Notes: generated by a model from the letters alone, not told the origin. Counted from the stretch's first letter, positions 9,010-17,949 are shown. The stretch is 64,000 nt of DNA from Gracilimonas sp. (GCF_040218225.1 NZ_JAVJQO010000007.1:62001-126000), one strand, 5' to 3'. Made by a program: numbers and translations.

Positions 9010-9915
9010 TTAATTTTGAACTAAGATTCTTATTTCCTCTGCTAAACTATCTTTTGGAGAAGTTGAGTAATTAAACGAGTCAGGAATAAAATCATCATCC
9101 TTACTTATATAATCATTCAAGCCAAACTCTTTTGCAATTTCATTCATTACCTTATGTGGCTTCTCACAAACATCCTTATAACTGACTTTAAAAAAAGGCC
9201 TATTTGTTTTCATAAGATCTTTTTCAATTATAGTTTCGACTTCGCTAATCTGCCACAATACTCGCTTTTTTTCAGTGAGCCCTATTCTTTCTTGCCATCC
9301 TGGAGGCTTGACACCCCACCATTCTTTTGTATCTATTTTTTGACTTACACGAGCTTTTAAAATTGAATAAGCAGTATCTGCCTTATCTCTTGTAACCCAA
9401 ATAAATTGAGATTCAGGAAATGCGTCAGCCAAAGCCTTAATTCTTAAAGAATGAACTGTATTTTTTGACACAAATAATTCAGAAGGATATGCAAGTCTTT
9501 GGATCAGCTTTCGAAACTTTTTTCTTTTATTTATACCCAAAGATTCGGCAGAAGGCTCTTCTACCGGAAAAAACTGATAAAAAAATGCTCCCCCTTCATG
9601 TGGATCGTTTGGAGAATGAGTTTTGCCAAATTTTGATTTAAATGATTTTGGGTTTAACGATTTTGAAAAAAATATACGTTCAAAAAACCGGGATATCAGA
9701 GCGATTCTATATCTTTCTGCTACTCGATTTGTTAAGTACGAAGTTTTAAAAAAAGAACAAAATAGTTGATATGTCAGTGTGGTACCAGACCTTGGCGCTC
9801 CTATAATCCAAACGGGCTTTATTGAACGCTGCTTCTCAGGCCATGACCTAAGTATTATTTCAAAAGGTCGTAATAACCAGCTTTGAATATTTATTTTAAG
9901 TTTACTTAAACTCAT
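9010..9915 (-). CDS. PAPS-dependent sulfotransferase family protein
   Basis: 301 residues. 'VWIIGAPRSGTTLTYQLF' (about 31-48) is the 5'-phosphosulfate-binding loop of PAPS sulfotransferases. 'FIWVTRDKADTAYSILKAR' (about 175-193) is the matching 3'-phosphate-binding segment with its Arg and Ser. The protein would transfer sulfate from PAPS to a hydroxyl or amine of the polysaccharide, or to a lipid or protein acceptor. No signal peptide or transmembrane anchor is visible, so a cytoplasmic acceptor is expected. The start overlaps the 3' end of the upstream methyltransferase gene by 14 bp. No cysDNC or PAPS-synthesis genes lie in the window. Confidence 0.82.
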   Translation of the reverse strand: MSLSKLKINIQSWLLRPFEIILRSWPEKQRSIKPVWIIGAPRSGTTLTYQLFCSFFKTSYLTNRVAERYRIALISRFFERIFFSKSLNPKSFKSKFGKTHSPNDPHEGGAFFYQFFPVEEPSAESLGINKRKKFRKLIQRLAYPSELFVSKNTVHSLRIKALADAFPESQFIWVTRDKADTAYSILKARVSQKIDTKEWWGVKPPGWQERIGLTEKKRVLWQISEVETIIEKDLMKTNRPFFKVSYKDVCEKPHKVMNEIAKEFGLNDYISKDDDFIPDSFNYSTSPKDSLAEEIRILVQN

Positions 9916-10522
9916 TGCTGAACAGAAAAAAATGATGATTTCTATATCGATACGAGATGCTGACGGAAAATCCTAAATTTTTCATCTCTCTGATAATCAA
10001 TTCTGTATTGTAGCTCTCTATCCCTAATTCCCAGAAATGGTGTTCAGCGTTTATATGATTTCGTTTTCTGCCAATATGAATTGATTTTTTACCGAAAAAT
10101 GGAGACCAAAATTCGAGCCATAAATATGTTCGGTAGGCATATGGTAAACTCATTGCAATTCTCGAAACCTTTTTTTGCGCCAATTGCTTCCAAACAGATT
10201 TAGCCTCTTTAAATGGTATGTGCTCGAATACTTCAAATCCAAGATACATATCTGCTTTAGGAAAATCGAAGTTAGTCATATCAGCAACAATATCCGGTTC
10301 TTTTTCAGGATCAATATCGATGGTTGTAACCCTATACCCTTTATTTTTTAAAAACCCAGAAGTGAGCCCGGTCCCAACACCTATTTCATTGATATCACTT
10401 CCTTTTTCTATTCCAGAATGGTTTAATACTAAGTCCAGCTGATGCCAATATAAATTCCAATTATATTGACCTTCTAATTTATGTATCCAATCGGATGAAT
10501 ATGTTTTATTTTCTTTACTCAC
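9902..10522 (-). CDS. Class I SAM-dependent methyltransferase (GTG start)
   Basis: 206 residues when started at the GTG at 10522, which overlaps the flippase stop as GTGA. The frame stays open 54 codons further upstream, but that extension lies wholly inside the flippase gene, looks like shadow sequence (Cys/Phe-rich) and is rejected. 'DINEIGVGTGLTSGFLKNKG' is SAM motif I, 'VTTIDIDPEKEPD' is motif II, and 'ADMYLGFEVFEHIPF' is the motif IV/post-motif segment typical of UbiE/COQ5-like and polysaccharide-cluster methyltransferases. It is the second gene of the operon. The acceptor is unknown. Confidence 0.8.
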   Translation of the reverse strand: MSKENKTYSSDWIHKLEGQYNWNLYWHQLDLVLNHSGIEKGSDINEIGVGTGLTSGFLKNKGYRVTTIDIDPEKEPDIVADMTNFDFPKADMYLGFEVFEHIPFKEAKSVWKQLAQKKVSRIAMSLPYAYRTYLWLEFWSPFFGKKSIHIGRKRNHINAEHHFWELGIESYNTELIIREMKNLGFSVSISYRYRNHHFFLFSNEFK

Positions 10523-11982
10523 AGTATTCTTCTCATCATTGTTCTGAGTTCTGGTTCTTTCAAAAATATGTAGGGATAAAAACTTATTACAGCTAAAATA
10601 CCAATTGCCGATATCCACCAGGAATTTAAATCGTAAATCAGTCCTGCAGAAATAACTATAGAAAATAAAACACAAGCCGGCCAAATGGACAGTATCTCAT
10701 GGATAATTAGTAGAGGTGATACCTTCGCTATATTGGAAATTTGTATCAACAAAATACCATACCCCACAATACCTGCTATTGCAAATAGCGATATAGCTAA
10801 TACTGGAGACCCCATTAAACCACCTATGCCAAGTCCTATAAATCGCAGTACAAACAACAGCACCTGTATGTTAAACATCTTATCCTGGTTGTTTGTAATG
10901 CTATAAATTGTGGTATTTGGACTACTCAAAAACCAAACAAAAGTCCACATTGCAAGGATTTGAGAGTAAACCCCGGCCTGCGCCCATTCGATTCCAAAAA
11001 AGGCTATGAATAGATCTTCCCCAATAAAAGTGAGTACAAAAAACGGAAAAAACCCTACTTGCACCAACCTGCGCTGAACTAATTCGGTAATCTCATTTAA
11101 TGTCCCCTGCTTATATGCTTTTGCTCCTCTTTCATAATATACTTCTCCAATAGCACCACCGATTAATGAAATAGGCAGCCTGAGCAAACGATGTCCTAAA
11201 ACATAGTAGCCCAAAATTGTAGTGCTAAAGAAACCAGTCAGCATAAAACTTGGAAGCTCCCAGGCCAGTTTATTTATTACACCAGCTACCGTACTATATT
11301 GAAAAAACTTTTTGTGCTCAATTGCTTGTTGCTTAATTCGCTCCCAATCGAACATGCTTTTACTAAAGAAAATGCGCTTTTGAGGTAGTGTTTTTAAATA
11401 AATGGCCAGAGAAATAAATAGTCCCGATATATTTGAATACACTAAAAATATTCCTTCCACAAAGCCCGAAAATCCAAATCCCAGTTGCCCTCCTGAGGTT
11501 CCTAAAGATTGGCTTGCTTCGCTTGTAGCTGCAGTAGTATAAGATTGCATCCTGATATGCCATTGGCGCAAAATCAATAAACAAGCATCAATAAGAATAG
11601 CTGCCGGAATAATAGCTAGAACTATCGGATTTATAGAAATATCAAACCAGATTTCCAATTTACTCGAAAAAAGAAAAATTACTAACCCCGTTAGCAGGCT
11701 TACACATAGTGTACTCAAAAAAGATAGACCGCTCAGAGCAGAAGCATCCTTATCGTCATCCGGCAATAGAATAGCAAGATGATATCGAAATGTAGAATTG
11801 ACGCTAACAATCCCCACGACACTCAAAAACAATCCTAAGACTCCGAATGCTTCCGGGCTATACAATCTTGTAATGATTGGTGATATAAGGACTGAAATAC
11901 CTTGCGCTACCGCTGTTCCAGTAGCAACTTTAGCTACATCACCAATAAGAGTTCTTTTTGTAGATTGGTCTGAAGTGCTCAA
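10519..11982 (-). CDS. Polysaccharide flippase (Wzx-like, MOP superfamily)
   Basis: 487 residues with about 12-14 hydrophobic segments and little soluble sequence, the profile of Wzx/RfbX-type oligosaccharide-lipid flippases. The N-terminal 'VAKVATGTAVAQGISVLISP' followed by 'ITRLYSPEAFGVLGLFLS' is the typical first helix pair and loop of the MOP (MATE-like) superfamily. The protein would move undecaprenyl-linked repeat units across the inner membrane, consistent with the glycosyltransferases and modification enzymes in the same operon. It is the first gene of the - strand operon, so the promoter should lie in 11983-12166. No Wzy polymerase is recognised among the window's genes. Confidence 0.88.
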   Translation of the reverse strand: MSTSDQSTKRTLIGDVAKVATGTAVAQGISVLISPIITRLYSPEAFGVLGLFLSVVGIVSVNSTFRYHLAILLPDDDKDASALSGLSFLSTLCVSLLTGLVIFLFSSKLEIWFDISINPIVLAIIPAAILIDACLLILRQWHIRMQSYTTAATSEASQSLGTSGGQLGFGFSGFVEGIFLVYSNISGLFISLAIYLKTLPQKRIFFSKSMFDWERIKQQAIEHKKFFQYSTVAGVINKLAWELPSFMLTGFFSTTILGYYVLGHRLLRLPISLIGGAIGEVYYERGAKAYKQGTLNEITELVQRRLVQVGFFPFFVLTFIGEDLFIAFFGIEWAQAGVYSQILAMWTFVWFLSSPNTTIYSITNNQDKMFNIQVLLFVLRFIGLGIGGLMGSPVLAISLFAIAGIVGYGILLIQISNIAKVSPLLIIHEILSIWPACVLFSIVISAGLIYDLNSWWISAIGILAVISFYPYIFLKEPELRTMMRRIL

Positions 11983-12166
11983 TTATTTTTTATTTAGGTC
12001 ACTTTTATATCAAGGCAATGATAGTTGTTTTCTGATTAAATATACATGACTCAATCTGAGTTATTTAATTCATATAGCTTGGGGGTATTATTCAAAATCC
12101 TTTAAGAAACTCTCCCATTCCCCCCTTATCTTTACACCACTCAAATTAAAAGAGAAAAACAATTAC
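11983..12166. promoter_or_regulatory. Divergent intergenic region between flippase operon and hisS
   Basis: 184 bp separate the outward-facing flippase and hisS starts, so promoters for both should lie here. For hisS, TATCTTTA at 12127-12134 matches the Bacteroidota -7 element TAnnTTTG except at the last base. There is no good TTG at the expected spacing, so the assignment is weak. A small palindrome (ACTCA-atc-TGAGT) lies near 12047-12059. No clear Shine-Dalgarno precedes hisS. Confidence 0.35.
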
Positions 12167-13435
12167 ATGGCTAAACCCAAATACACGACCCACCTCGGAA
12201 TGGTGGATATTCTTCCAGATGAATCTCCAAAATGGAGGGCGCTCGAACAAATCATTCATGAAGAAGCTGCTAAATTTAATTTCGAAGAAATCCGAACTCC
12301 CATCATGGAGCAAACTGAACTTATCGTTCGGGGTGTGGGCCAGCTAACAGATATTGTTTCCAAAGAGATTTTTGCTTTTGAAAAGGGTGATAGTCATTAC
12401 GTGTTACGACCTGAACTGACAGCACCGGTTGTTCGGGCTTTTGTAGAACACCACATGCAGCAGCGTGGCGGATCTCAGAAGCTTTACTATATCGGCCCTA
12501 TGTTCCGTGCTGAAAAGCCTCAAAAAGGCCGGCAACGACAATTTCACCAGTTTGGGCTGGAAATATTGGGCAGTGATGACCCTATTGCTGATGTAGAGTG
12601 TATCGCTTTTATGATGCGTATTTATGAACGTATTGGAATCAAGAACTTTAATCTGAAATTAAATTCTGTAGGCGATCCTGAAAGTCGTGAAGCTTATAAA
12701 GAAGCTTTAAGGGAATTCCTTAAGCCGAATCTGGATAAGATGAGTGAGCTTTCTCAAATGCGGTTCGAGAAAAACCCCATGCGTATTCTGGATTCAAAAG
12801 AAGATGAGGATCAAGCGTTTATAAAAGAAGCACCGGTTATTCAGGATTATCTGAACGAAGAATCCAAAAAGCATTTTGACAAGGTTATTGGCTACCTCGA
12901 TGAACTGGGTATTAATTATACTCTAGATCCTCACCTTGTTCGGGGAATGGATTATTATACCCGTACTGCCTTTGAACTGACAAGCCCTGATTTAGGATCA
13001 CAGGATGCCTTAGCCGGTGGTGGTCGCTATGATTTGCTTGTCGAGGAAATTGGCGGACCGTCAACTCCTGCCGTTGGTTTTGCCGCGGGCATGGAGCGCC
13101 TCATGATTGCTTGTGAAGAGTTGGGGATAGAACTTGCTGAGGAAAAATCAGTGGATGTTTATTTCGTGACTTTAGGTGACGCTGCGCGGAACTGGGCACT
13201 TACCCACCTTCCCAAAGCCAGACAAGCCGGACTTTCAGCAACCATGGACTACATGAGTCGTTCTATGAAAGCACAAATGAAAGATGCTAACCGGGAAAAT
13301 GCCCTTTACACCATCATTATTGGAGATAATGAGCTAAATGAAGGCAAGTTCACGCTTCGTAATATGAAAGAAAGTGAGGAAATGTCTCTCGGTTTTGATG
13401 AGATCATTGAGAAGCTTACAGAAAAGCTTCTCTGA
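12167..13435 (+). CDS. hisS: Histidine--tRNA ligase
   Basis: Charges tRNA-His with histidine using ATP. 422 residues, the normal length for bacterial HisRS. Class II motifs are visible: motif 2 around 'YYIGPMFRAEKPQKGRQRQF' (about 107-126), then 'FHQFGLEILG'. The histidine-specific signatures are 'LVRGMDYYTRTAFEL' (about 258-272) and 'ALAGGGRYDLLVEEIGG' (about 284-300). The C-terminal 85 residues form the anticodon-binding domain ('VDVYFVTLGDAARNWAL'). It is transcribed alone, divergent from the polysaccharide operon and convergent with the permease gene 8 bp downstream. Confidence 0.97.
   Translation: MAKPKYTTHLGMVDILPDESPKWRALEQIIHEEAAKFNFEEIRTPIMEQTELIVRGVGQLTDIVSKEIFAFEKGDSHYVLRPELTAPVVRAFVEHHMQQRGGSQKLYYIGPMFRAEKPQKGRQRQFHQFGLEILGSDDPIADVECIAFMMRIYERIGIKNFNLKLNSVGDPESREAYKEALREFLKPNLDKMSELSQMRFEKNPMRILDSKEDEDQAFIKEAPVIQDYLNEESKKHFDKVIGYLDELGINYTLDPHLVRGMDYYTRTAFELTSPDLGSQDALAGGGRYDLLVEEIGGPSTPAVGFAAGMERLMIACEELGIELAEEKSVDVYFVTLGDAARNWALTHLPKARQAGLSATMDYMSRSMKAQMKDANRENALYTIIIGDNELNEGKFTLRNMKESEEMSLGFDEIIEKLTEKLL
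13409..13432. terminator. Hairpin at the end of hisS
   Basis: A perfect 9-bp inverted repeat (GAGAAGCTT / AAGCTTCTC, 6-nt loop) lies within the last codons of hisS, where it meets the converging permease gene. No long T-tract follows, so it may act as a weak bidirectional terminator or only as a 3'-end structure. Confidence 0.35.
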
Positions 13436-13443
13436 GATATTTA

Positions 13444-15546
13444 TTAAAGCAGTTTCTTCAGCTCCTTAATATCTTCAATCTCTCCGATGATGGAAAGTTC
13501 ATCGCCTTCCTGAAGTACCGTAATACCGTGAGGAATCTTAATCTGATCCTTTCTTCGGATAATGGTAATAAGGCTTTGTCCCGGCAAGGATACATCTTTA
13601 ATCATCTTACCAATAAATTCTTCGGTCTTGTTATCAGGATTTAGAATAAGCCGTATAAAACGTTCGTCTCGAAGCAGTATTTCTTTCAACTCTGCCTCAT
13701 TTTCTGCATTAATCCAACGGTCCAGGAAGTTCTTTGTGCCTACCATTTCAGCTACGTGAGCTAATATTCTCAGATGCTGGCCTGAGTTTTCATCAGAACT
13801 GATAAAGAACAACAAGGTATTTAATTTTTCTGACCCTGCTTTCTTGGAATCAAGGTTTTTAAGCTTGTCGACTTTAAGCCCGCCTTTCACCCGTACAAGT
13901 ACCATTTCTGGTTCTATTTTATCTGCAAGGCGCGCATGATTTAGAGCGACACCTTTAGCTATTGGAATGATTCTATCTTCTTCCAGCTGAGAAAGTACAT
14001 CGTACATTTCTTCTGTACTTTTGCCTAATTGTTCAGCGAAGCTATTACTTACTGTTTTAAGAATCTCATCGTAACTGGTGGATGATGAAAACTCCAGTAC
14101 TTCAGCCCTCGAAATCATTTCTTCGTAAGGATCTTCCTGTCTCAGCCCTTTTTCCCGCAGAATAGTTCTCATTTCATGCTCCAGGCCCTGATCTTTATTC
14201 TTTCCTAACCGGGCATGAACATGGAAAATAGCTCCCTGACGATCTACTTTATCGGCCGCGTAATACTTGAACCAAATTATTCCAAACACACTCACTACAA
14301 TAGTAAACAGAATGGAAAGTCCACCCATTTCAAAAATCAGAATGATGGAAAATATGATCCCAATAATTTGAAGCCATGGATAGAACGGGGAATTAAAACC
14401 CGGATCGTATTCTTCTATCTGGCTTTCACGCATCACAATAACGGCAAGATTCAGCAGTCCAAATAGCAACAATTGAAAAGCACTAGCCAGTTTTGCCACT
14501 TCGGCTACATTGAAAGCAACCAGGAAGAAAATCATCATAAGTACGGTTGCTACAACCGACCACAACGGAGTTCCCAGCTTACTGAGTTTTGCAAAACGCT
14601 CATTAATCAGCTTATCCCGAGCCATAGCCATGGGATAACGTGAAGCAGACATGATTCCTGCATTACCTGTGGATGCAAAAGCAGCAACCGCAGCAATTAC
14701 AACCAAAATCAAACCTGTGGGTTCAGGAAGCCAATCTAAGAATACTTCACCTGCGGTAGCTACCGGGGTGAGATCTTCCCGAAAGGCAGCTGGCTCCAGG
14801 AGAGCTACCATTATATATACCCCAATAACATATACCACCACTGCTGTCGCAATGGCTAAAAACATACCCAAAGGAATGTTTCTATCAGGATTTTTCACCT
14901 CTTCGGCAATACTGGCAACTTTCGTAAGCCCCGCATATGACACGAATACCATACCTACAGTAGCAAAAAACCCATAATAACCATCAATAAAGAATGGGGT
15001 AAATTGCTCCTTGGTAATCTTCACAATATCCATGCTAAATACTGCGAATACACCCTGAATAATATAAAATGCCATAATGGTAACAAGTGCAGCCACCAAG
15101 ACTTTCTGCAAAAAGGTAGTTTCCTTTGCCCCAACTACATTCAAAATCCCAAAAACAATAGTCAAAATCACGGCTACAGGAATTATAGGTACTTCATAAA
15201 AGATGGAGATGTATGCACCCATCCCAATTAAGGCAAATGCACTTTTTAGCACTAAGGCCAACCAGGACCCATAGCCTCCAATTGTGCCAATCATTGGGCC
15301 CAAACTTCGGTCAATGATATAATAAGTTCCTCCTGCTCTTGGCATGGCTGTTGCCAATTCGGCTACACTAAACATAGTAGGCAACACAATCAGCCCGGAA
15401 ACAAAGTAGGCGAGAAATACTGAAGGACCCGTTTCGGCAGCTGCAAGTCCTGGTAGAAGAAAGAATCCTGAACTAAACATTGCCCCCGTTGCAATAGCAT
15501 AAACATCTGATAGTCCAAGTTCTTTTGCTAATTTTTCATGCTTCAT
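13444..15546 (-). CDS. APC-superfamily permease with C-terminal EIIA-like and RCK_C domains
   Basis: 700 residues. Residues 1 to about 430 form a 12-helix APC-type amino-acid/cation transporter: 'ATGAMFSSGFFLLPGLAA' in helix 1, 'MPRAGGTYYIIDRSLGP' in helix 2, and 'ASTGNAGIMSASRYPMAMAR'. After a linker, about 490-615 resembles a PTS EIIA type-2 (PtsN-like) domain: 'GVALNHARLAD' places a histidine at residue 537, where EIIA proteins are phosphorylated, and 'FFISSDENSGQHLRILAHVA' follows. The last ~65 residues ('SLITIIRRKDQIKIPHG...LQEGDELSIIG') are an RCK_C/TrkA_C ligand-binding domain. Transport may therefore be gated by phosphorylation and by a bound ligand (inference). The substrate is unknown; lysA and lysC nearby are only suggestive. 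Confidence 0.85.
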   Translation of the reverse strand: MKHEKLAKELGLSDVYAIATGAMFSSGFFLLPGLAAAETGPSVFLAYFVSGLIVLPTMFSVAELATAMPRAGGTYYIIDRSLGPMIGTIGGYGSWLALVLKSAFALIGMGAYISIFYEVPIIPVAVILTIVFGILNVVGAKETTFLQKVLVAALVTIMAFYIIQGVFAVFSMDIVKITKEQFTPFFIDGYYGFFATVGMVFVSYAGLTKVASIAEEVKNPDRNIPLGMFLAIATAVVVYVIGVYIMVALLEPAAFREDLTPVATAGEVFLDWLPEPTGLILVVIAAVAAFASTGNAGIMSASRYPMAMARDKLINERFAKLSKLGTPLWSVVATVLMMIFFLVAFNVAEVAKLASAFQLLLFGLLNLAVIVMRESQIEEYDPGFNSPFYPWLQIIGIIFSIILIFEMGGLSILFTIVVSVFGIIWFKYYAADKVDRQGAIFHVHARLGKNKDQGLEHEMRTILREKGLRQEDPYEEMISRAEVLEFSSSTSYDEILKTVSNSFAEQLGKSTEEMYDVLSQLEEDRIIPIAKGVALNHARLADKIEPEMVLVRVKGGLKVDKLKNLDSKKAGSEKLNTLLFFISSDENSGQHLRILAHVAEMVGTKNFLDRWINAENEAELKEILLRDERFIRLILNPDNKTEEFIGKMIKDVSLPGQSLITIIRRKDQIKIPHGITVLQEGDELSIIGEIEDIKELKKLL

Positions 15547-15631
15547 ATATTTCTGCTATTTCTGCCCTAAATGTAGTTTTATGGAAGGAGTTTTGTTTGT
15601 CGTGATTATTGAATTCCTGATTTTTTCAGGC

Positions 15632-15874
15632 TTATTCTAAAACCTCTTTCCCGTTTGAAGTTGGATCAGCTTGTTTATGATAAGATTTCCAGATTCGCGC
15701 AGCCATCCTTATACCATACCCGATCAACATCAAACCGATGAGTCCTTGAATTTTGATACTCAACACCGGATGAAGATCAAGGGTTTCAATGATTGCAAAT
15801 TCTACAAGCGTAGCAATCCCTAGTATGGCGATCAACCAAATAAATTCTTTCAATATGTAAGATTTTTTACTCAT
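15632..15874 (-). CDS. Small two-helix membrane protein, function unknown
   Basis: 80 residues with two hydrophobic helices, 'FIWLIAILGIATLVEFAII' (about 11-29) and 'IQGLIGLMLIGYGIRMAARI' (about 43-62), a short charged loop and a hydrophilic C-terminus. I do not recognise a family. It lies 85 bp upstream of the APC permease start on the same strand and could be co-transcribed with it. A short hairpin (CCTGA-tttttt-TCAGG, about 15616-15630) lies directly downstream of its stop and might attenuate transcription. No strong Shine-Dalgarno. Confidence 0.55.
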   Translation of the reverse strand: MSKKSYILKEFIWLIAILGIATLVEFAIIETLDLHPVLSIKIQGLIGLMLIGYGIRMAARIWKSYHKQADPTSNGKEVLE

Positions 15875-16010
15875 AGGTCTTTAAATCTTATCACTGTTTG
15901 TATAATAACACAACAATACTAAAAATCCATGTCGTTCCTCAAGTTTTGCCGATCTTTTCGTGAAGGGTTTCAGCCACTTTTAGATTTCTCCAACTTTGCC
16001 TGACTTTCTT

Positions 16011-16018
16011 TATCTTTG
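16011..16018 (+). promoter_or_regulatory. Candidate -7 promoter box for the CPA1 antiporter gene
   Basis: TATCTTTG exactly matches the Bacteroidota TAnnTTTG element, 72 bp upstream of the antiporter ATG. A TTTG is present upstream (15995-15998) but only 12 bp away, against the expected ~19-20, so only the -7 element is supported. Confidence 0.4.
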
Positions 16019-16090
16019 AGGCTCTGAATCTTTATGTCTTGAAATCTATTCAAACTAACCGTACTCACAAGTTGATACGGTTTTTTTATT

Positions 16091-17941
16091 ATGGCAGAAC
16101 ACATTCTTATTGGAATTGCAAGCATTTTTGTTTTTGGTGTTGGAGCCCAGTGGTTGGGCTGGCGTCTTAAACTACCTGCTATTTTATTATTATTGATATC
16201 TGGCATTCTTGCCGGCCCTGTTTTTGGTTTGGTAAATCCTGACCAGTTAATGGGAGATTTGCTCACCCCTTTTATATCCGTTTCTGTAGCTATTATACTT
16301 TTTGAAGGTGGATTGAGCCTTCGTTTCTCAGAACTAAAGAATGTGGGAGGTGTGATTGGCAACCTGGTTAGTATAGGCGCTTTACTTACATGGGTGTTGA
16401 CTTCTGTTTTCGGGTATTATTTATTTGGTTTTGGATGGGAGCTGGCTGTTTTGCTCGGAGCAATTCTGGTGGTCACCGGTCCTACCGTAATCATCCCTCT
16501 TTTAAGACAGGTACGACCAGCCGGACAGGTTGGTTCTATACTCAAATGGGAAGGCATTGTCATAGATCCTATTGGCGCCATGCTGGCTGTTTTGGTGTTT
16601 GAGGTCATTCTGGCCAGTGGTTTCTCTGAAGCTACCTCACTAGCAGTCATGAGTATCTTTAAAACCATTTTCTTTGGTTCGTTGCTCGGGCTGGGAGGTG
16701 CCGCCTTAATCTACTTCCCCCTAAAAAAACATCTCCTCCCCGACTACCTTCAGAACCCAATCAGTTTAATGGTCGTTGTTTTGGTTTTTACCATTTCGAA
16801 CTTTGTACAGCATGAATCGGGCTTGTGGGCAACCACGTTAATGGGGGTTGTTTTAGCCAACCAGAAAGCTGCACGGATTCATCATATTATTGAGTTTAAG
16901 GAAAACATCCGGCTGCTTTTGCTATCGGCTTTATTTATCCTTCTTGCAGCCAGGGTTGAGCTTTCCAGCCTGCTGGATAGTCTTAGCCTGAATATGCTCG
17001 CCTTTCTAGGCGCTTTGATATTTATTATTCGTCCGGCTGCAGTGTACATGTCTACCATGTTTTCATCACTGAATTGGAAAGAAAAGCTTTTTCTTTGCTG
17101 GATGGCTCCGCGGGGTGTGGTAGCAGCCTCTATTTCTTCCATATTTGCCATTTCATTGATGCAAAATGGTTATCCCGAAGCCAATCAACTTGTTTCCATT
17201 GTCTTTATCATTATTATCAGTACAGTAGCCATTTACGGACTTTCAGCTTCATGTGTGGCTCGCAAATTAGGAGTGGCAAAACCAGTCCCCAGAGGCTTTC
17301 TCATTGTTGGTGCTCACGATTGGTCGGTCGACATCGCTGAAGCCATACAACAAAAAGGTATCAAAGTAATGGTAGCAGATTCGAACTGGAAAAATATAAG
17401 TAATGCCAAGTCTCGTGATTTGAATACCTATTATGGCAATGTGCTGTCTGAGTTTGCCCTCGACTATATCAACCTTGATGGATTAGGAAAGCTACTGTCT
17501 ATGACCCCTAATGATGAAGTAAATGCATTAACGGCTCTCCGTTTTGCCGACGTTTTTGGTCGTTCTCATGTTTACCAGCTTTCACCAAATTCAAAGAAGG
17601 GGAATCAGCAAAATGATGTTACTACCCACCTGACCGGACGAACCCTTTTTAAAAAAGAAATGAACTTCGATCATATTTCGGAGCTTTACGAGAACGGGAA
17701 AGTCATTAAGTCAACTCTTTTGACAGAGACTTTTACCTTCCAAAACTTCAAAGAAACTTATGGAAACGAAGCAATTCCACTATTTCTGGCTACAAAAGAC
17801 GGTACCGTTCAGCCATTTGTAATTGATAATCCGCCCGTGCCTCAGGATGGCGACACGCTGATTTCCTTAACAAACCCTGAAGCAGACAAAGACAGAAAAC
17901 CCGCCAAAACAACCGAAGAAGAACAAGCTGAATCAAATTAA
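16091..17941 (+). CDS. CPA1-type Na+/H+ antiporter with RCK_N-like domain
   Basis: 616 residues. Residues 1 to about 390 form the 12-13 helix antiporter core of the NhaP/CPA1 type: 'WLGWRLKLPAILLLLISGIL' early, 'VAIILFEGGLSLRF' (about 67-80), and 'GAILVVTGPTVIIPLL', which contains the conserved TGPT ion-binding unwinding. From about 398 a cytoplasmic Rossmann-like TrkA_N/RCK_N domain follows ('RGFLIVGAHDWSVDIAEAI'), with the nucleotide-binding GxGxxG replaced by GAHDWS, so NAD(H) binding is doubtful. The rest is hydrophilic and ends in an acidic tail. It likely exchanges Na+ or K+ for H+ in pH and salt homeostasis. lysA follows 8 bp downstream, possibly in the same transcript. Confidence 0.87.
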   Translation: MAEHILIGIASIFVFGVGAQWLGWRLKLPAILLLLISGILAGPVFGLVNPDQLMGDLLTPFISVSVAIILFEGGLSLRFSELKNVGGVIGNLVSIGALLTWVLTSVFGYYLFGFGWELAVLLGAILVVTGPTVIIPLLRQVRPAGQVGSILKWEGIVIDPIGAMLAVLVFEVILASGFSEATSLAVMSIFKTIFFGSLLGLGGAALIYFPLKKHLLPDYLQNPISLMVVVLVFTISNFVQHESGLWATTLMGVVLANQKAARIHHIIEFKENIRLLLLSALFILLAARVELSSLLDSLSLNMLAFLGALIFIIRPAAVYMSTMFSSLNWKEKLFLCWMAPRGVVAASISSIFAISLMQNGYPEANQLVSIVFIIIISTVAIYGLSASCVARKLGVAKPVPRGFLIVGAHDWSVDIAEAIQQKGIKVMVADSNWKNISNAKSRDLNTYYGNVLSEFALDYINLDGLGKLLSMTPNDEVNALTALRFADVFGRSHVYQLSPNSKKGNQQNDVTTHLTGRTLFKKEMNFDHISELYENGKVIKSTLLTETFTFQNFKETYGNEAIPLFLATKDGTVQPFVIDNPPVPQDGDTLISLTNPEADKDRKPAKTTEEEQAESN

Positions 17942-17949
17942 ACTCACTC

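Noticed and set aside
10523-10684. N-terminal extension of the - strand methyltransferase
   Set aside because: It lies wholly within the flippase gene in another frame, and the GTGA overlap supplies a natural start.
3210-11982. Exosortase/PEP-CTERM-type polysaccharide locus
   Set aside because: FemAB-like and deacetylase genes also occur in such loci, but no exosortase, PEP-CTERM protein or dedicated sensor kinase is present in the window.
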